From Sinimarinibacterium arenosum (lineage in GTDB: Bacteria; Pseudomonadota; Gammaproteobacteria; Nevskiales; Nevskiaceae), in the NCBI RefSeq assembly GCF_005047655.1, contig NZ_SUKF01000005.1:186001-250000 (forward strand): a stretch of DNA of 64,000 nt, read 5' to 3'. Position 1 is the first letter of the stretch; each line of letters opens with the position of its first letter. Made by a program: the position numbers and the translations under genes. Shown here piece after piece: positions 29,202 through 37,648 of the stretch. The notes below the pieces were generated by a model that saw only the letters and a program-made list of their open reading frames with translations, was not told the DNA's origin and did not search any database.

Positions 29202-30311
29202 TCAATTACGCCGCAGGCGCTGATACCGCCCATCGGCGGTCATCGCAACCTGTCCCTGCAGCTCCAGTGTCGTCAATACGACCTGAAGTTCTCCAACCGG
29301 TTGACCGACCCGGTCCGCGAGCTGATCAACGGTCTGCGGCGCGTCGTTCAATGCGCCCAGCACCCCAACGTCTGTCACTTCGGCCGCCTTCGACCCGGCA
29401 CCGTTCACTTGTCTCTTGTCATTAGCACGCTGCGTGCCAAGCGCTGGCGCCAGTTCCTCGAACAAATCCTGCACGGTTTCAACCAGCTTGGCGCCCTGAC
29501 GAATCAGAGCATGGCAACCCCGCGCCATCGGATTATGAATCGATCCAGGAATTGCGAACACTTCGCGACCCTGCTCCAGCGCGTATCGCGCAGTGATCAA
29601 TGAGCCCGACTCGCGCGCGGCTTCGACCACCAGAACCCCCAGGGTCAGGCCACTGATGATGCGATTACGCCGCGGAAAGTTCTCAGCGAGCGCTGCAACG
29701 CCGCAAGGATACTCGGAAACCAAGGCCCCTCCGCCGTCGACAATCTGGTGCGCCAGATTGCGGTGCCGCGCGGGATAGACCCGATCCAGGCCCGTCCCGC
29801 AGACCGCAATTGTGTATCCAGCCGACAGCGCGCCCCGATGGGCCGCACCGTCGATCCCCAGGGCCAGCCCGCTGGTGACGATGAAACCGCCACGCGCGAG
29901 TTCGGCGGCAAAGGCCTGGGCATTTTCCAGCCCCTGCGGCGACGCATTCCGGGCGCCGACGATGGCAATCTGCGGCATCGCCAGAACCTCGGGGTCACCC
30001 TGCACGAACAGCATTGCCGGCGCCTGCGGGATCTCGTTCAGACGCGAGGGAAACGCCGGATCGGTACAAGCGATCAGATGACAGCGGCGTTGCGCCAGCC
30101 ACTTCAGATCGGACGCGATGGCGGCTTCGTCCGGTTTGCGCAGAGCATCGATCTGCGCCGCACTGAGCCCAGCCGCGCGTAAAGCGGACGCAGAGGCGGC
30201 GACAGCCGCTTCCGCGTCAGGAAATTCTTCAAGGAGTCTGCGGACGCTCGCGCTGCCGATGCCCGGCGCACGGCACAGTAGCAACCACGCTCTGGCTGAC
30301 GCTGTGTCCAC
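29202..30311 (-). CDS. dprA: DNA-processing protein A
   Basis: DprA binds incoming single-stranded DNA and loads RecA during natural transformation. The Rossmann-like core has IAIVGARNASPQGLENA, VTSGLALGIDGAAHRGAL, IAVCGTGLDRVYPARHRNL, FPRRNRIISGL and EAARESGSLITARYALEQGREVFAIPGS, all intact. A C-terminal winged helix (about the last 60 residues) follows. I chose GTG 30311 (369 residues); a TTG at 30347 is the alternative. A 7-bp inverted repeat (30311-30317 and 30330-30336) sits at the start and may affect initiation. Presence alone does not prove competence. Confidence 0.9.
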   Translation of the reverse strand: MDTASARAWLLLCRAPGIGSASVRRLLEEFPDAEAAVAASASALRAAGLSAAQIDALRKPDEAAIASDLKWLAQRRCHLIACTDPAFPSRLNEIPQAPAMLFVQGDPEVLAMPQIAIVGARNASPQGLENAQAFAAELARGGFIVTSGLALGIDGAAHRGALSAGYTIAVCGTGLDRVYPARHRNLAHQIVDGGGALVSEYPCGVAALAENFPRRNRIISGLTLGVLVVEAARESGSLITARYALEQGREVFAIPGSIHNPMARGCHALIRQGAKLVETVQDLFEELAPALGTQRANDKRQVNGAGSKAAEVTDVGVLGALNDAPQTVDQLADRVGQPVGELQVVLTTLELQGQVAMTADGRYQRLRRN

Positions 30312-30361
30312 CCCGCTAGATTCGCCCGAAGCGGGGGGCCACCGCAAGTCGAGCGCCGCGC

Positions 30362-31525
30362 TCAGCGATACGGATCAGGCGCTCTGGCGCGGTCGAGCAC
30401 ATGCATTTCGTGCTCCGCACGCATGACGAGCGCGTAACTGACGCGGTCCTCAACCCTGAATACCATCAACTCGCCCGCGTAGCGTTCAGGCAATACGACC
30501 TGGCGCCCGGTGTATGGATCCTGCGCCTTGCGCCCCGCCTGCATCACGTCAAAGACGTGACCCACTTCGATCCCATCTTCTGCGCCACGATTCAGCGTGA
30601 CGACGTTGTACTGACCGATCTGCGAAACCCCCTCGAACACCGAGATGATGTAAACATCCGCTGTTTGCGGCGCGGGGTGCGGAAAGAAATTTGACTCGAA
30701 ATGCTCCATCGGCGGTTCGATCAGCAGATCGCCCGGACGCGTCTCCCGATAGCTGCGGGTGATCAGACCTGTCGCAACGTCGCCCGGCATCTGGATCTGG
30801 ATATCGGCAACCGGCACCACTTCCCAGCCGAGAAAGCGGCGCGTAACCGGATCAATGTATTTCTTGCCCTGACGCACGCCCTGATACATGGCGGCGGGCT
30901 CCTTCGGCATGCGCTTGAGGTAGACCAGGCTGCCCTCCCCCTCAACCAGATGCGCTTCACCAAATGCGAGAACGTAAGGCACATTGTCGAGCGCTTTGGC
31001 GCCGACCACGCGCGGCCCGCGCAGAAAGTCGCGGATCTTTTCAATCGGAATCGTCGGAATCGCCTCGTCCAGCGGCAACTCGCGCACCTGCGGACTCACG
31101 CGGTCAACCCGCAGCGGCTGATCGCGCGTCAGCATCGGCCGGCCATCGCGCCAGACCAGGGTCAGCACGTCGCCCGGATAGATCAGATGCGGGTTGGCGA
31201 TCTGATCATTTGCGTACCAGATCTCGGGCCACTGCCAAGGCTCATTGAGGAAATACGCCGCGATGTCCCACAGCGTGTCGCCTTTCTTGACGATGTAGCG
31301 CAATGGCGCATCCGCACGCACCGACACCGGTGCGGCTTCCGCTGGCGCGACTGGCGCCGCGGCGGGCTCGAATTGAGCCGCCTCAACCGGAGCACTCGCC
31401 TCGGAAACCGTACGCTCCGGCGTTTGCGCACAGCCTGCCAGCAGCGTGACCGCCGCAAATGCGAGCTTGCAAACGCTGGGCGCCGCGCTGTCTGAAATCG
31501 TTGCCGAGTCGTTATACTTGGACAT
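30362..31525 (-). CDS. LysM-domain lipoprotein, TsaP-like
   Basis: A 387-residue exported protein beginning MSKYNDSATISDS, with the hydrophobic stretch LAFAAVTLLAGCAQ that ends in a lipobox-like LAGC. The LysM domain is YIVKKGDTLWDIAAYFL...PEIWYANDQIANPHLIYPGDVL (about residues 78-122), which binds peptidoglycan. The location beside dprA and def is that of Pseudomonas aeruginosa PA0020. That protein was identified as TsaP, which anchors the type IV pilus secretin ring to peptidoglycan. Assignment as TsaP here is by context and architecture. No pilus genes are in the window. Confidence 0.82.
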   Translation of the reverse strand: MSKYNDSATISDSAAPSVCKLAFAAVTLLAGCAQTPERTVSEASAPVEAAQFEPAAAPVAPAEAAPVSVRADAPLRYIVKKGDTLWDIAAYFLNEPWQWPEIWYANDQIANPHLIYPGDVLTLVWRDGRPMLTRDQPLRVDRVSPQVRELPLDEAIPTIPIEKIRDFLRGPRVVGAKALDNVPYVLAFGEAHLVEGEGSLVYLKRMPKEPAAMYQGVRQGKKYIDPVTRRFLGWEVVPVADIQIQMPGDVATGLITRSYRETRPGDLLIEPPMEHFESNFFPHPAPQTADVYIISVFEGVSQIGQYNVVTLNRGAEDGIEVGHVFDVMQAGRKAQDPYTGRQVVLPERYAGELMVFRVEDRVSYALVMRAEHEMHVLDRARAPDPYR

Positions 31526-31563
31526 TGGCCGCACCTTTTCCGCGGGTTGCGCCGGAATGGCAA

Positions 31564-31593
31564 ACTCTAGACGGTTCAATTGGTTGCCGTCAA
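31564..31593 (-). promoter_or_regulatory. Predicted sigma-70 promoter of the LysM-dprA-smg genes
   Basis: On the minus strand TTGACG (31588-31593) is followed after 18 bases by TAGAGT (31564-31569), about 40 bases upstream of the LysM start. It lies in the 115-base divergent region shared with def. Confidence 0.5.
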
Positions 31594-31640
31594 CTTTGTT
31601 AGTTGTTTCTAAAGGAATCATTGTCTAGAACTCCGACATC

Positions 31641-32144
31641 ATGGCGCTGTTGACTATCCTCCACCACCCCGATCCACGGTTGCGCGAGAAAGCGCAGCTG
31701 GTCGAGCGTTTTGACGCAGCGCTGCAGACCCTGATCGACGACATGTTCGAAACCATGTACGACGCGCCGGGCGTTGGCCTTGCTGCGACCCAGGTTGGCG
31801 TCGCATTGCGACTGGCGGTGATGGACTGCAGCGAGGACAAAGCTTCGCCGCAACCGATGGTGATCATCAATCCGGAAATCGTGGAAACGTCCGATCCCGA
31901 ATTGATGGAAGAAGGCTGTCTGTCGGTCCCGGGCGTGGCGGACAAGATTCAGCGCTTTACCTCTTTGAAAATGCGCGCGCTGGACCGGGACGGCAAGCCG
32001 TTCGAACTGGTCGCCGAAGACCTTCTGGCACAAGCGATTCAGCATGAGATCGACCACCTTGACGGCACGCTGTACATCGACCGGCTGTCGACGATCAAGC
32101 GCGACCGGCTACTGAAAAAGCTGCGCAAGCAGCAGGCGGCCTGA
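31641..32144 (+). CDS. def: Peptide deformylase
   Basis: A 167-residue iron/zinc hydrolase that removes the formyl group from nascent proteins. All three motifs are intact: GVGLAATQVG (motif 1), EGCLSVPG with the metal-binding cysteine (motif 2), and QHEIDHLDG with two metal-binding histidines and the catalytic glutamate (motif 3). It is transcribed divergently from the LysM gene and is followed 83 bases later by fmt, its functional counterpart. Confidence 0.97.
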   Translation: MALLTILHHPDPRLREKAQLVERFDAALQTLIDDMFETMYDAPGVGLAATQVGVALRLAVMDCSEDKASPQPMVIINPEIVETSDPELMEEGCLSVPGVADKIQRFTSLKMRALDRDGKPFELVAEDLLAQAIQHEIDHLDGTLYIDRLSTIKRDRLLKKLRKQQAA

Positions 32145-32227
32145 GCCGGCAGCATTGTGTTTCCCGCTCCCGTGTTCCGGCAGCGTCGTCGCCGGACGGA
32201 AGTCCCCCATTGAAAGCTGACAAGCCT

Positions 32228-33151
32228 ATGCGCGTTGTATTTGCCGGTACGCCGGAATTCGCTGTCTCGGCACTCGATGCGCTGCACGCGGCGGGACACG
32301 ACATTGTCGGCGTCTATACCCAGCCAGACCGACCGGCCGGGCGCGGCCGCAAACTCAGTCCTTCGCCCGTCGCCACTCGCGCCGTCGAGCTGAGCCTGCC
32401 GGTGTTCAAACCGGAGAAGCTTGACGCGACCGCACGCGAGCAACTCGGCGCACTGCGCCCAGAGGTTATGGTGGTCGTTGCCTACGGCCTGATTCTGCCG
32501 CAGGCAGCGCTGGACATCCCCGAACATGGCTGCATCAATATTCACGCCTCGCTGCTTCCGCGCTGGCGCGGCGCGGCGCCGATCCAGCGCGCAATCGAAG
32601 CCGGCGACCATGAAACCGGCGTCACCATCATGCGCATGGATGCCGGACTCGACACCGGGCCGATGCTGCTCTGGGACACTGTGCCACTGACCGAGCGCAG
32701 CACCGCGGCCGTGCTGCATGACCAGCTCGCCGCCCTCGGCGCGAAACTGATTGTCGACGCTCTGAGCCGACTGCAGCAGGGCACGCTGGACGAACACGCA
32801 CAGCCGGCCGAGGGCGCGACCTACGCGCGCAAGCTGAGCAAAGATGAAGCGCGTATCGACTGGAGTGCGCCCGCCACCGTCGTGGCGCAGCGCATCCGCG
32901 CATTCAATCCTGCTCCCGGCGCCTGGACTGAGCTGGACAACGAGCGCGTCCGCATCCTGTTTGCCACCGCCGAGGCTCGGCCGCATCAAGCTGCCCCCGG
33001 CCAGATTCTGGCCTGCCGCGATGACGCCATCGAAGTGGCCTGCGGTGACGGCTGCGTCCACATTGAACTGCTGCAGTGGCCGGGCGGCCGTCCGCTACGC
33101 GCCGGTGACGCACAGCGCGGGCGCATGCTGCTCGGCCGAAGCTTTCGCTGA
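32228..33151 (+). CDS. fmt: Methionyl-tRNA formyltransferase
   Basis: Fmt formylates initiator methionyl-tRNA using 10-formyltetrahydrofolate. The 307-residue protein starts MRVVFAGTPEFAVSALDAL. It has the catalytic segment HGCINIHASLLPRWRGAAPIQRAI (Asn, His) and GVTIMRMDAGLDTGPML, then the C-terminal OB-like tRNA-binding domain (IRAFNPAPGAW). I chose ATG 32228 over a TTG at 32210. In many relatives rsmB follows directly. Here a reverse-strand signalling gene ends four bases after fmt, and rsmB is 13 kb away. Confidence 0.96.
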   Translation: MRVVFAGTPEFAVSALDALHAAGHDIVGVYTQPDRPAGRGRKLSPSPVATRAVELSLPVFKPEKLDATAREQLGALRPEVMVVVAYGLILPQAALDIPEHGCINIHASLLPRWRGAAPIQRAIEAGDHETGVTIMRMDAGLDTGPMLLWDTVPLTERSTAAVLHDQLAALGAKLIVDALSRLQQGTLDEHAQPAEGATYARKLSKDEARIDWSAPATVVAQRIRAFNPAPGAWTELDNERVRILFATAEARPHQAAPGQILACRDDAIEVACGDGCVHIELLQWPGGRPLRAGDAQRGRMLLGRSFR

Positions 33152-33155
33152 TCCT

Positions 33156-36100
33156 TCACGCCGTACTGGCCAGACCCGCTGATTTGACGCGGAGGAACAC
33201 CTCCATCTGCTCAGCCGGGACGCCCCAGCTGAACAGCGAACCCTGTGCGCTATCGCAATGGTTCTGGCGCAGAAAATTCATCTGCTCCTGCGTCTCGACG
33301 CCTTCGGCAACCACCTTGAGCCCCAAGGTGCGTCCCAGCGCAATGATCGCGCGACAGATTGCGGCATCGTTGCGGTCATAGAAGATGTCGCGGACAAAGC
33401 TGCGATCGACTTTCAGCGTGCTCAACGGGAAGCGCTGCAGATACGCCAGCGACGAATAGCCGGTACCGAAATCATCCAGCGCAATCAGCACGCCCCTGTC
33501 GCGAAGCTGCTGCAGGACGTCGATGACCTGCTCGACATCACGCATCAGCATCGATTCGGTGACTTCCACTTCCAGCCATCCGGGACCCAGTCCTGTGCGC
33601 TGCAATACGCGGTCGACCTGCTCAACCACGCCGCCGCGGTGCAATTCCATGGCCGACAGGTTGACCGACACCGGGATGCGGCGCAGCCCTCGCTCCTGCC
33701 ATTCACGGTTCTGGCGGCAAGCCTCGTACATGACCCACTCACCGATTTCCGAGATCAGGCCACTTTCCTCGGCCACATGAATGAACTGACCCGGCAAGAT
33801 CAGACCCCGCTCGGGGTGCTGCCAGCGCACCAGCGCCTCGGCTGCCACCACCTCCCCGCTCTGCACATCGATTTGCGGTTGATAGTGCAACCGCAGTTCG
33901 CCGTCGGCGAGCGCACGACGCAAGTCGGTTTCAGTACGCAGGAATTCCTGAACCCGCGCATTCATGTCGCGCGTGAAGAAACGAACGCTGTTGCGCCCTG
34001 AACTTTTGGCGACGTACATCGCGGCGTCGGCATTCTTCAGCAGCGTTTCAACGTCGTTGCCGTCGGACGGAAACATCGCCACACCAATGCTTGCAGTGGT
34101 GCTGAGCACGTGCTGCTCGACGTTCAACGGCCGTGACACCGTTTCCAGGATCTTGCTTGCCAGGTGCGCAACCTGATCTTCGTCATGAACATCCGGCAGC
34201 AGGATGACGAATTCGTCACCGCCCTGTCGGGTCACGGTGTCGGTTACTCTCAGTGCGGCACGAAGACGCATCGCAGTTTCGCGCAGCAAGGCGTCACCGA
34301 CGCTATGCCCAAGCGAATCGTTGATGTTCTTGAATCGATCAATATCCAGAAACAGCACGGCGAACTGCTGTTCGGCGCGGCGTGACAGCTCCAGCGTCTG
34401 CTCGAGCCGGTCCGACAGCACGACGCGGTTGGGCAGGTTGGTCAGTGCGTCGACTTCGGCCAGATAGCGGATGCGTTCCTCGACCGCCTTGCGTTCGGAA
34501 ATGTCCGAAAACACGGCCACATGATGCGTGCTGCGGCCGTCCGCATCCCGCACAACGGAGATGTTCAGCCACTGCGGGTACAACTCACCGTTCTTGCGTC
34601 GATCCCAGACTTCGCCCTGCCACACGCCTTTCTCGAGCAGCTCGGTCCAGAGCTCCTGATAGAACGCGCGTGCCTGCCTCCCCGACGACAGCACTTTCGG
34701 GTTGCTCCCGATCACTTCGTCCGGCGCATAGCCAGTAATACTCGTGAATGCCCGATTGACCGACACGATGCGGTTTTCCGCATCGGTGATCATGATGGCC
34801 TCACCCAGATGCTCGAATACCTCCGCCGACAGGCGCAGATGTCGCTCCGCTTGTTTTCGCTCGTCGATATCGTTGACCACGGCAACCAGATACGCGGCGG
34901 TGCCGTCAGGGTTCCGTGTCGCAGACACGGTGACATCCACCCAGAACTCGCGTCCGTCATGCCGGATGTAGCGCTTCTCGATCCGATAGTGATCGCATCG
35001 GCCCGAGGCGATATCAGCCACTCGCTGGACTTCCTGAGCCAGATCGTCCGGATGCGTGAACTGACCGAAATGCATGCCGATCAGCTCACCGCTGTCATAG
35101 CCCACCAATTTTGCGAACGCGTCATTGGCACTGAGCAGATTGCCGCTGGCGTCCGCAAACGCAATGGCAGTTCCGGCACTGTCAAATACGGTCCGGAATC
35201 GTTCCTCGCTGTGCGCCAATGCCGTCTCACCGCGCTGGCGCTGCATGATCTCAAGCTGCAAGGCTTCGTTCTTGTACTCCAACTGGTGCGTACGTTCCTC
35301 CACCAGTTGTTCGATCCGTGCAGAGCGCCCGGTCAGTGCCATCAGAAATCCGCTCAACAATGCGGAAAACAACAGCACTGACAGCTGCGTCAGCCACGCC
35401 TGCTGCGACAGATTCGACAGCACGTACTGGTCGCTGATCGTCACATCGACCAGCAGCCCGCGTCCCGCCAGCAGATGTCGTGTCGCCCACCGCAGGTCTT
35501 TGGCTCCGCTCTCGATCGCATGCTGCGACGACACATCGTCGCGCAGATGGACAGCAAGCGTGTCGAACCCCTCGGAACTGACGACATCGGCAAGAAGCGC
35601 ATCGAGATCGATGCGCGCAACGACATAGCCTGAGATCGGCAAGCTGGAGTGACGGTTGATACCGATTACGACGCCATAAAGATCAAACCCGGCATGTCCG
35701 TTGAACGAACCGATGGACGTTCGGGAGAAGAAATGTTCGGAGAGTCGCCGGTGCGCGTTCCACAACACGCCAGGTACGTCGACATTTTCGCCGACACCGG
35801 ATGCGCTGTTATCCGCCGGATAAGCAAAGATCACCCGAGCTGCAGTCTTCACTCCCTGCCCAGCCTCGACCTCGTACATTTCAAGCCAGCTCAGTGAACG
35901 GATTTCCGGCCGATTCTCGGTCAATGCACTGGCAAGTCGGGCAAACTCGACCGGATCGACCTCCTCGTCCGAGCGAATGTACTCACCGATGACGCGCACC
36001 GAAGCCTGCGCATCGTTCAAACGATCCATCAACAATCGATCAATCTCGGCGGCGTGCTGTTCGAATGCGGTCACCGCATGCTGACGCTCGGTGCGATTGG

Positions 36101-36824
36101 TTCCCGCCACGACCAGCGCCCCCACCACCAGACAGCAGGCAACAGAGACGGCGATCACCCGGACGCGCGGACGCCACGAGGCGCGGCGCTCGGTCAGCGC
36201 CAGCAAAGCCAAGGGCGCAACCAGAAACACGCCCATGGAATCACCCACCCACCAGGTTATCCAGCTATAGGCGAATTGCTGCGCCGGGATGCGGCCCGAC
36301 AGGTAAAGCGTCCCGATGCCGACGGTCGCCGCAATCACGCAAGCCAGCGGCCCACCGAGCAGAATGAAACGGATGATCTGCGGCCCCGATTCCAGCGCCG
36401 TCGACACGCCGACAAACCGGCGTACCAGACTCGCGCCAAGCAATCCCTGCAACGTCGAACCGGACGCCAGCACGGCTGCGATCAAAGCATCGATCGTGGT
36501 CAGCGATCCGGTGTGGTCGTAGCTGACCCACAGGTTGAGCAGAAAAGACCCCAGCCACACGCCCGGCCACACCGTGCGCGACCACAGCAGCAGCGCTGCC
36601 AGCATCAGCCCCGACGGCGGCCAGATCGCGGTCGCGAATCCCGGTGGCGGGGCCAGATGCAGGCCCAGCCACCCCGTGCTGAAGTAGAGAACCGCCAATA
36701 TCGATGCTTTGCCTAACCATTCCATCGACGATTGCGCCGGCGCGGCCAGACGCCAGGCCTGGGCGCGACCGCTCCGCCGCGCGCGCGCGGCCGGGCCAAG
36801 CGCAACGGCTGGACGGGTCTCCAT
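33156..36824 (-). CDS. MASE1-CHASE-PAS-PAS-GGDEF-EAL cyclic-di-GMP protein
   Basis: A 1222-residue membrane sensor. Domains in order are: MASE1-type membrane region (about 34-240, several helices); an extracytoplasmic CHASE-like domain (about 260-450); a further helix (478-497); a coiled coil; two PAS domains (about 540-655 and 665-780); GGDEF (about 790-950); and EAL (about 965-1215). The GGDEF active-site motif is intact (868-872), as is the EALVRW motif (996 on) with later DDFGTGYSSL, so both cyclase and phosphodiesterase activity are possible. An alternative start is ATG 36725 (M34), directly before the first helix. It is the first gene in the stretch separating fmt from rsmB. Confidence 0.9.
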   Translation of the reverse strand: METRPAVALGPAARARRSGRAQAWRLAAPAQSSMEWLGKASILAVLYFSTGWLGLHLAPPPGFATAIWPPSGLMLAALLLWSRTVWPGVWLGSFLLNLWVSYDHTGSLTTIDALIAAVLASGSTLQGLLGASLVRRFVGVSTALESGPQIIRFILLGGPLACVIAATVGIGTLYLSGRIPAQQFAYSWITWWVGDSMGVFLVAPLALLALTERRASWRPRVRVIAVSVACCLVVGALVVAGTNRTERQHAVTAFEQHAAEIDRLLMDRLNDAQASVRVIGEYIRSDEEVDPVEFARLASALTENRPEIRSLSWLEMYEVEAGQGVKTAARVIFAYPADNSASGVGENVDVPGVLWNAHRRLSEHFFSRTSIGSFNGHAGFDLYGVVIGINRHSSLPISGYVVARIDLDALLADVVSSEGFDTLAVHLRDDVSSQHAIESGAKDLRWATRHLLAGRGLLVDVTISDQYVLSNLSQQAWLTQLSVLLFSALLSGFLMALTGRSARIEQLVEERTHQLEYKNEALQLEIMQRQRGETALAHSEERFRTVFDSAGTAIAFADASGNLLSANDAFAKLVGYDSGELIGMHFGQFTHPDDLAQEVQRVADIASGRCDHYRIEKRYIRHDGREFWVDVTVSATRNPDGTAAYLVAVVNDIDERKQAERHLRLSAEVFEHLGEAIMITDAENRIVSVNRAFTSITGYAPDEVIGSNPKVLSSGRQARAFYQELWTELLEKGVWQGEVWDRRKNGELYPQWLNISVVRDADGRSTHHVAVFSDISERKAVEERIRYLAEVDALTNLPNRVVLSDRLEQTLELSRRAEQQFAVLFLDIDRFKNINDSLGHSVGDALLRETAMRLRAALRVTDTVTRQGGDEFVILLPDVHDEDQVAHLASKILETVSRPLNVEQHVLSTTASIGVAMFPSDGNDVETLLKNADAAMYVAKSSGRNSVRFFTRDMNARVQEFLRTETDLRRALADGELRLHYQPQIDVQSGEVVAAEALVRWQHPERGLILPGQFIHVAEESGLISEIGEWVMYEACRQNREWQERGLRRIPVSVNLSAMELHRGGVVEQVDRVLQRTGLGPGWLEVEVTESMLMRDVEQVIDVLQQLRDRGVLIALDDFGTGYSSLAYLQRFPLSTLKVDRSFVRDIFYDRNDAAICRAIIALGRTLGLKVVAEGVETQEQMNFLRQNHCDSAQGSLFSWGVPAEQMEVFLRVKSAGLASTA

Positions 36825-37036
36825 CGCGGCAGGCTAGCGCCTGCGCCAACGTCGCGGCAATGCGCTCGTGCTGAAGGCCGTTGCCGGCTGATCAGCGGCA
36901 TTGAACGTGCTTCGGCCGTCGCCGCAGGTCCGCATCCATCGTTTGCGCCCCGTCACCGGTCCATTGATCTGTGGCAATGACAGCTTTATTCGCAACGCGC
37001 AGGCTTGCCGCCCGGAACACCGATGGAGACTGCTTG

Positions 37037-37570
37037 ATGAAACTGACAACAGTTGGCGCACTGTCGCTGTGTTTGCTTGCAATGAGCGCTTATGCCGAGG
37101 ACACCAGCGCACCGGCGCCGATGCGCGGCCCGATGGCGTTCGCCGACTACGACGTCAACGGCGATGGCGCGATCAGCGAACAGGAATTCAATGAAGCCCG
37201 CGCCAAACGCATGGCGGCACGGGCCGAGGAAGGCCGGCCGATGCGCGGAATGGCCAATGCGCCGAGCTTTGCCGACTTTGATGCCAACGGTGACGGAAAA
37301 CTCAGCCCCGAAGAACTCACCAAAGGCCAGCAGGCGCAGATGCAAAAACGCCCCGGGATGACCCCTGGCATGGGCTCAGGCCAAGGCATGGGCATGAAAG
37401 GTGGCCAGGGTCAAGGCATGATGCAGAGTGACGACTGCCCGCGCCCGCCGAAGTTCGAGGACCTCGACACTGATGGCAACGGCTGCATCAGCCCTGATGA
37501 ATTCAAGGCGCATCAGCAGCAATGCATGCCGATGATGATGCAACAGAAGATGCAGAAAGACGCGAAGTAA
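37037..37570 (+). CDS. Secreted EF-hand protein with methionine-rich linker
   Basis: A 177-residue exported protein with signal peptide MKLTTVGALSLCLLAMSAYA. It has three EF-hand loops: DYDVNGDGAISEQE, DFDANGDGKLSPEE and DLDTDGNGCISPDE, each with acidic residues at positions 1, 3, 5 and 12. Between loops 2 and 3 lies a low-complexity linker rich in Met, Gly and Gln, and the C-terminus is again Met-rich (QCMPMMMQQKM). It probably binds calcium in the periplasm; the methionines could also hold copper. GGAG lies eight bases before the ATG. The gene is monocistronic and its role is unknown. Confidence 0.82.
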   Translation: MKLTTVGALSLCLLAMSAYAEDTSAPAPMRGPMAFADYDVNGDGAISEQEFNEARAKRMAARAEEGRPMRGMANAPSFADFDANGDGKLSPEELTKGQQAQMQKRPGMTPGMGSGQGMGMKGGQGQGMMQSDDCPRPPKFEDLDTDGNGCISPDEFKAHQQQCMPMMMQQKMQKDAK

Positions 37571-37608
37571 GCGCGACACGGCCCGGCTTCTGCCTCACGA
37601 CCCGTGCT

Positions 37609-37635
37609 CCCTCCATCCTCGCCGAGGATGGAGGG
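37609..37635. terminator. Perfect inverted repeat between convergent genes
   Basis: CCCTCCATCCTCG (37609-37621) and CGAGGATGGAGGG (37623-37635) form a perfect stem around one base (an effective loop of three). It sits between the EF-hand gene stop and the convergent hydrolase stop. It could terminate both transcripts, although neither side has a T-run. Confidence 0.55.
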
Positions 37636-37648
37636 TAGCGCCGTCGGA

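Noticed and set aside
31584-31613. Plus-strand promoter for def (TTGCCG with TTCTAA or TCTAAA)
   Set aside because: Both elements match the consensus poorly; a promoter must exist here but I cannot place it.
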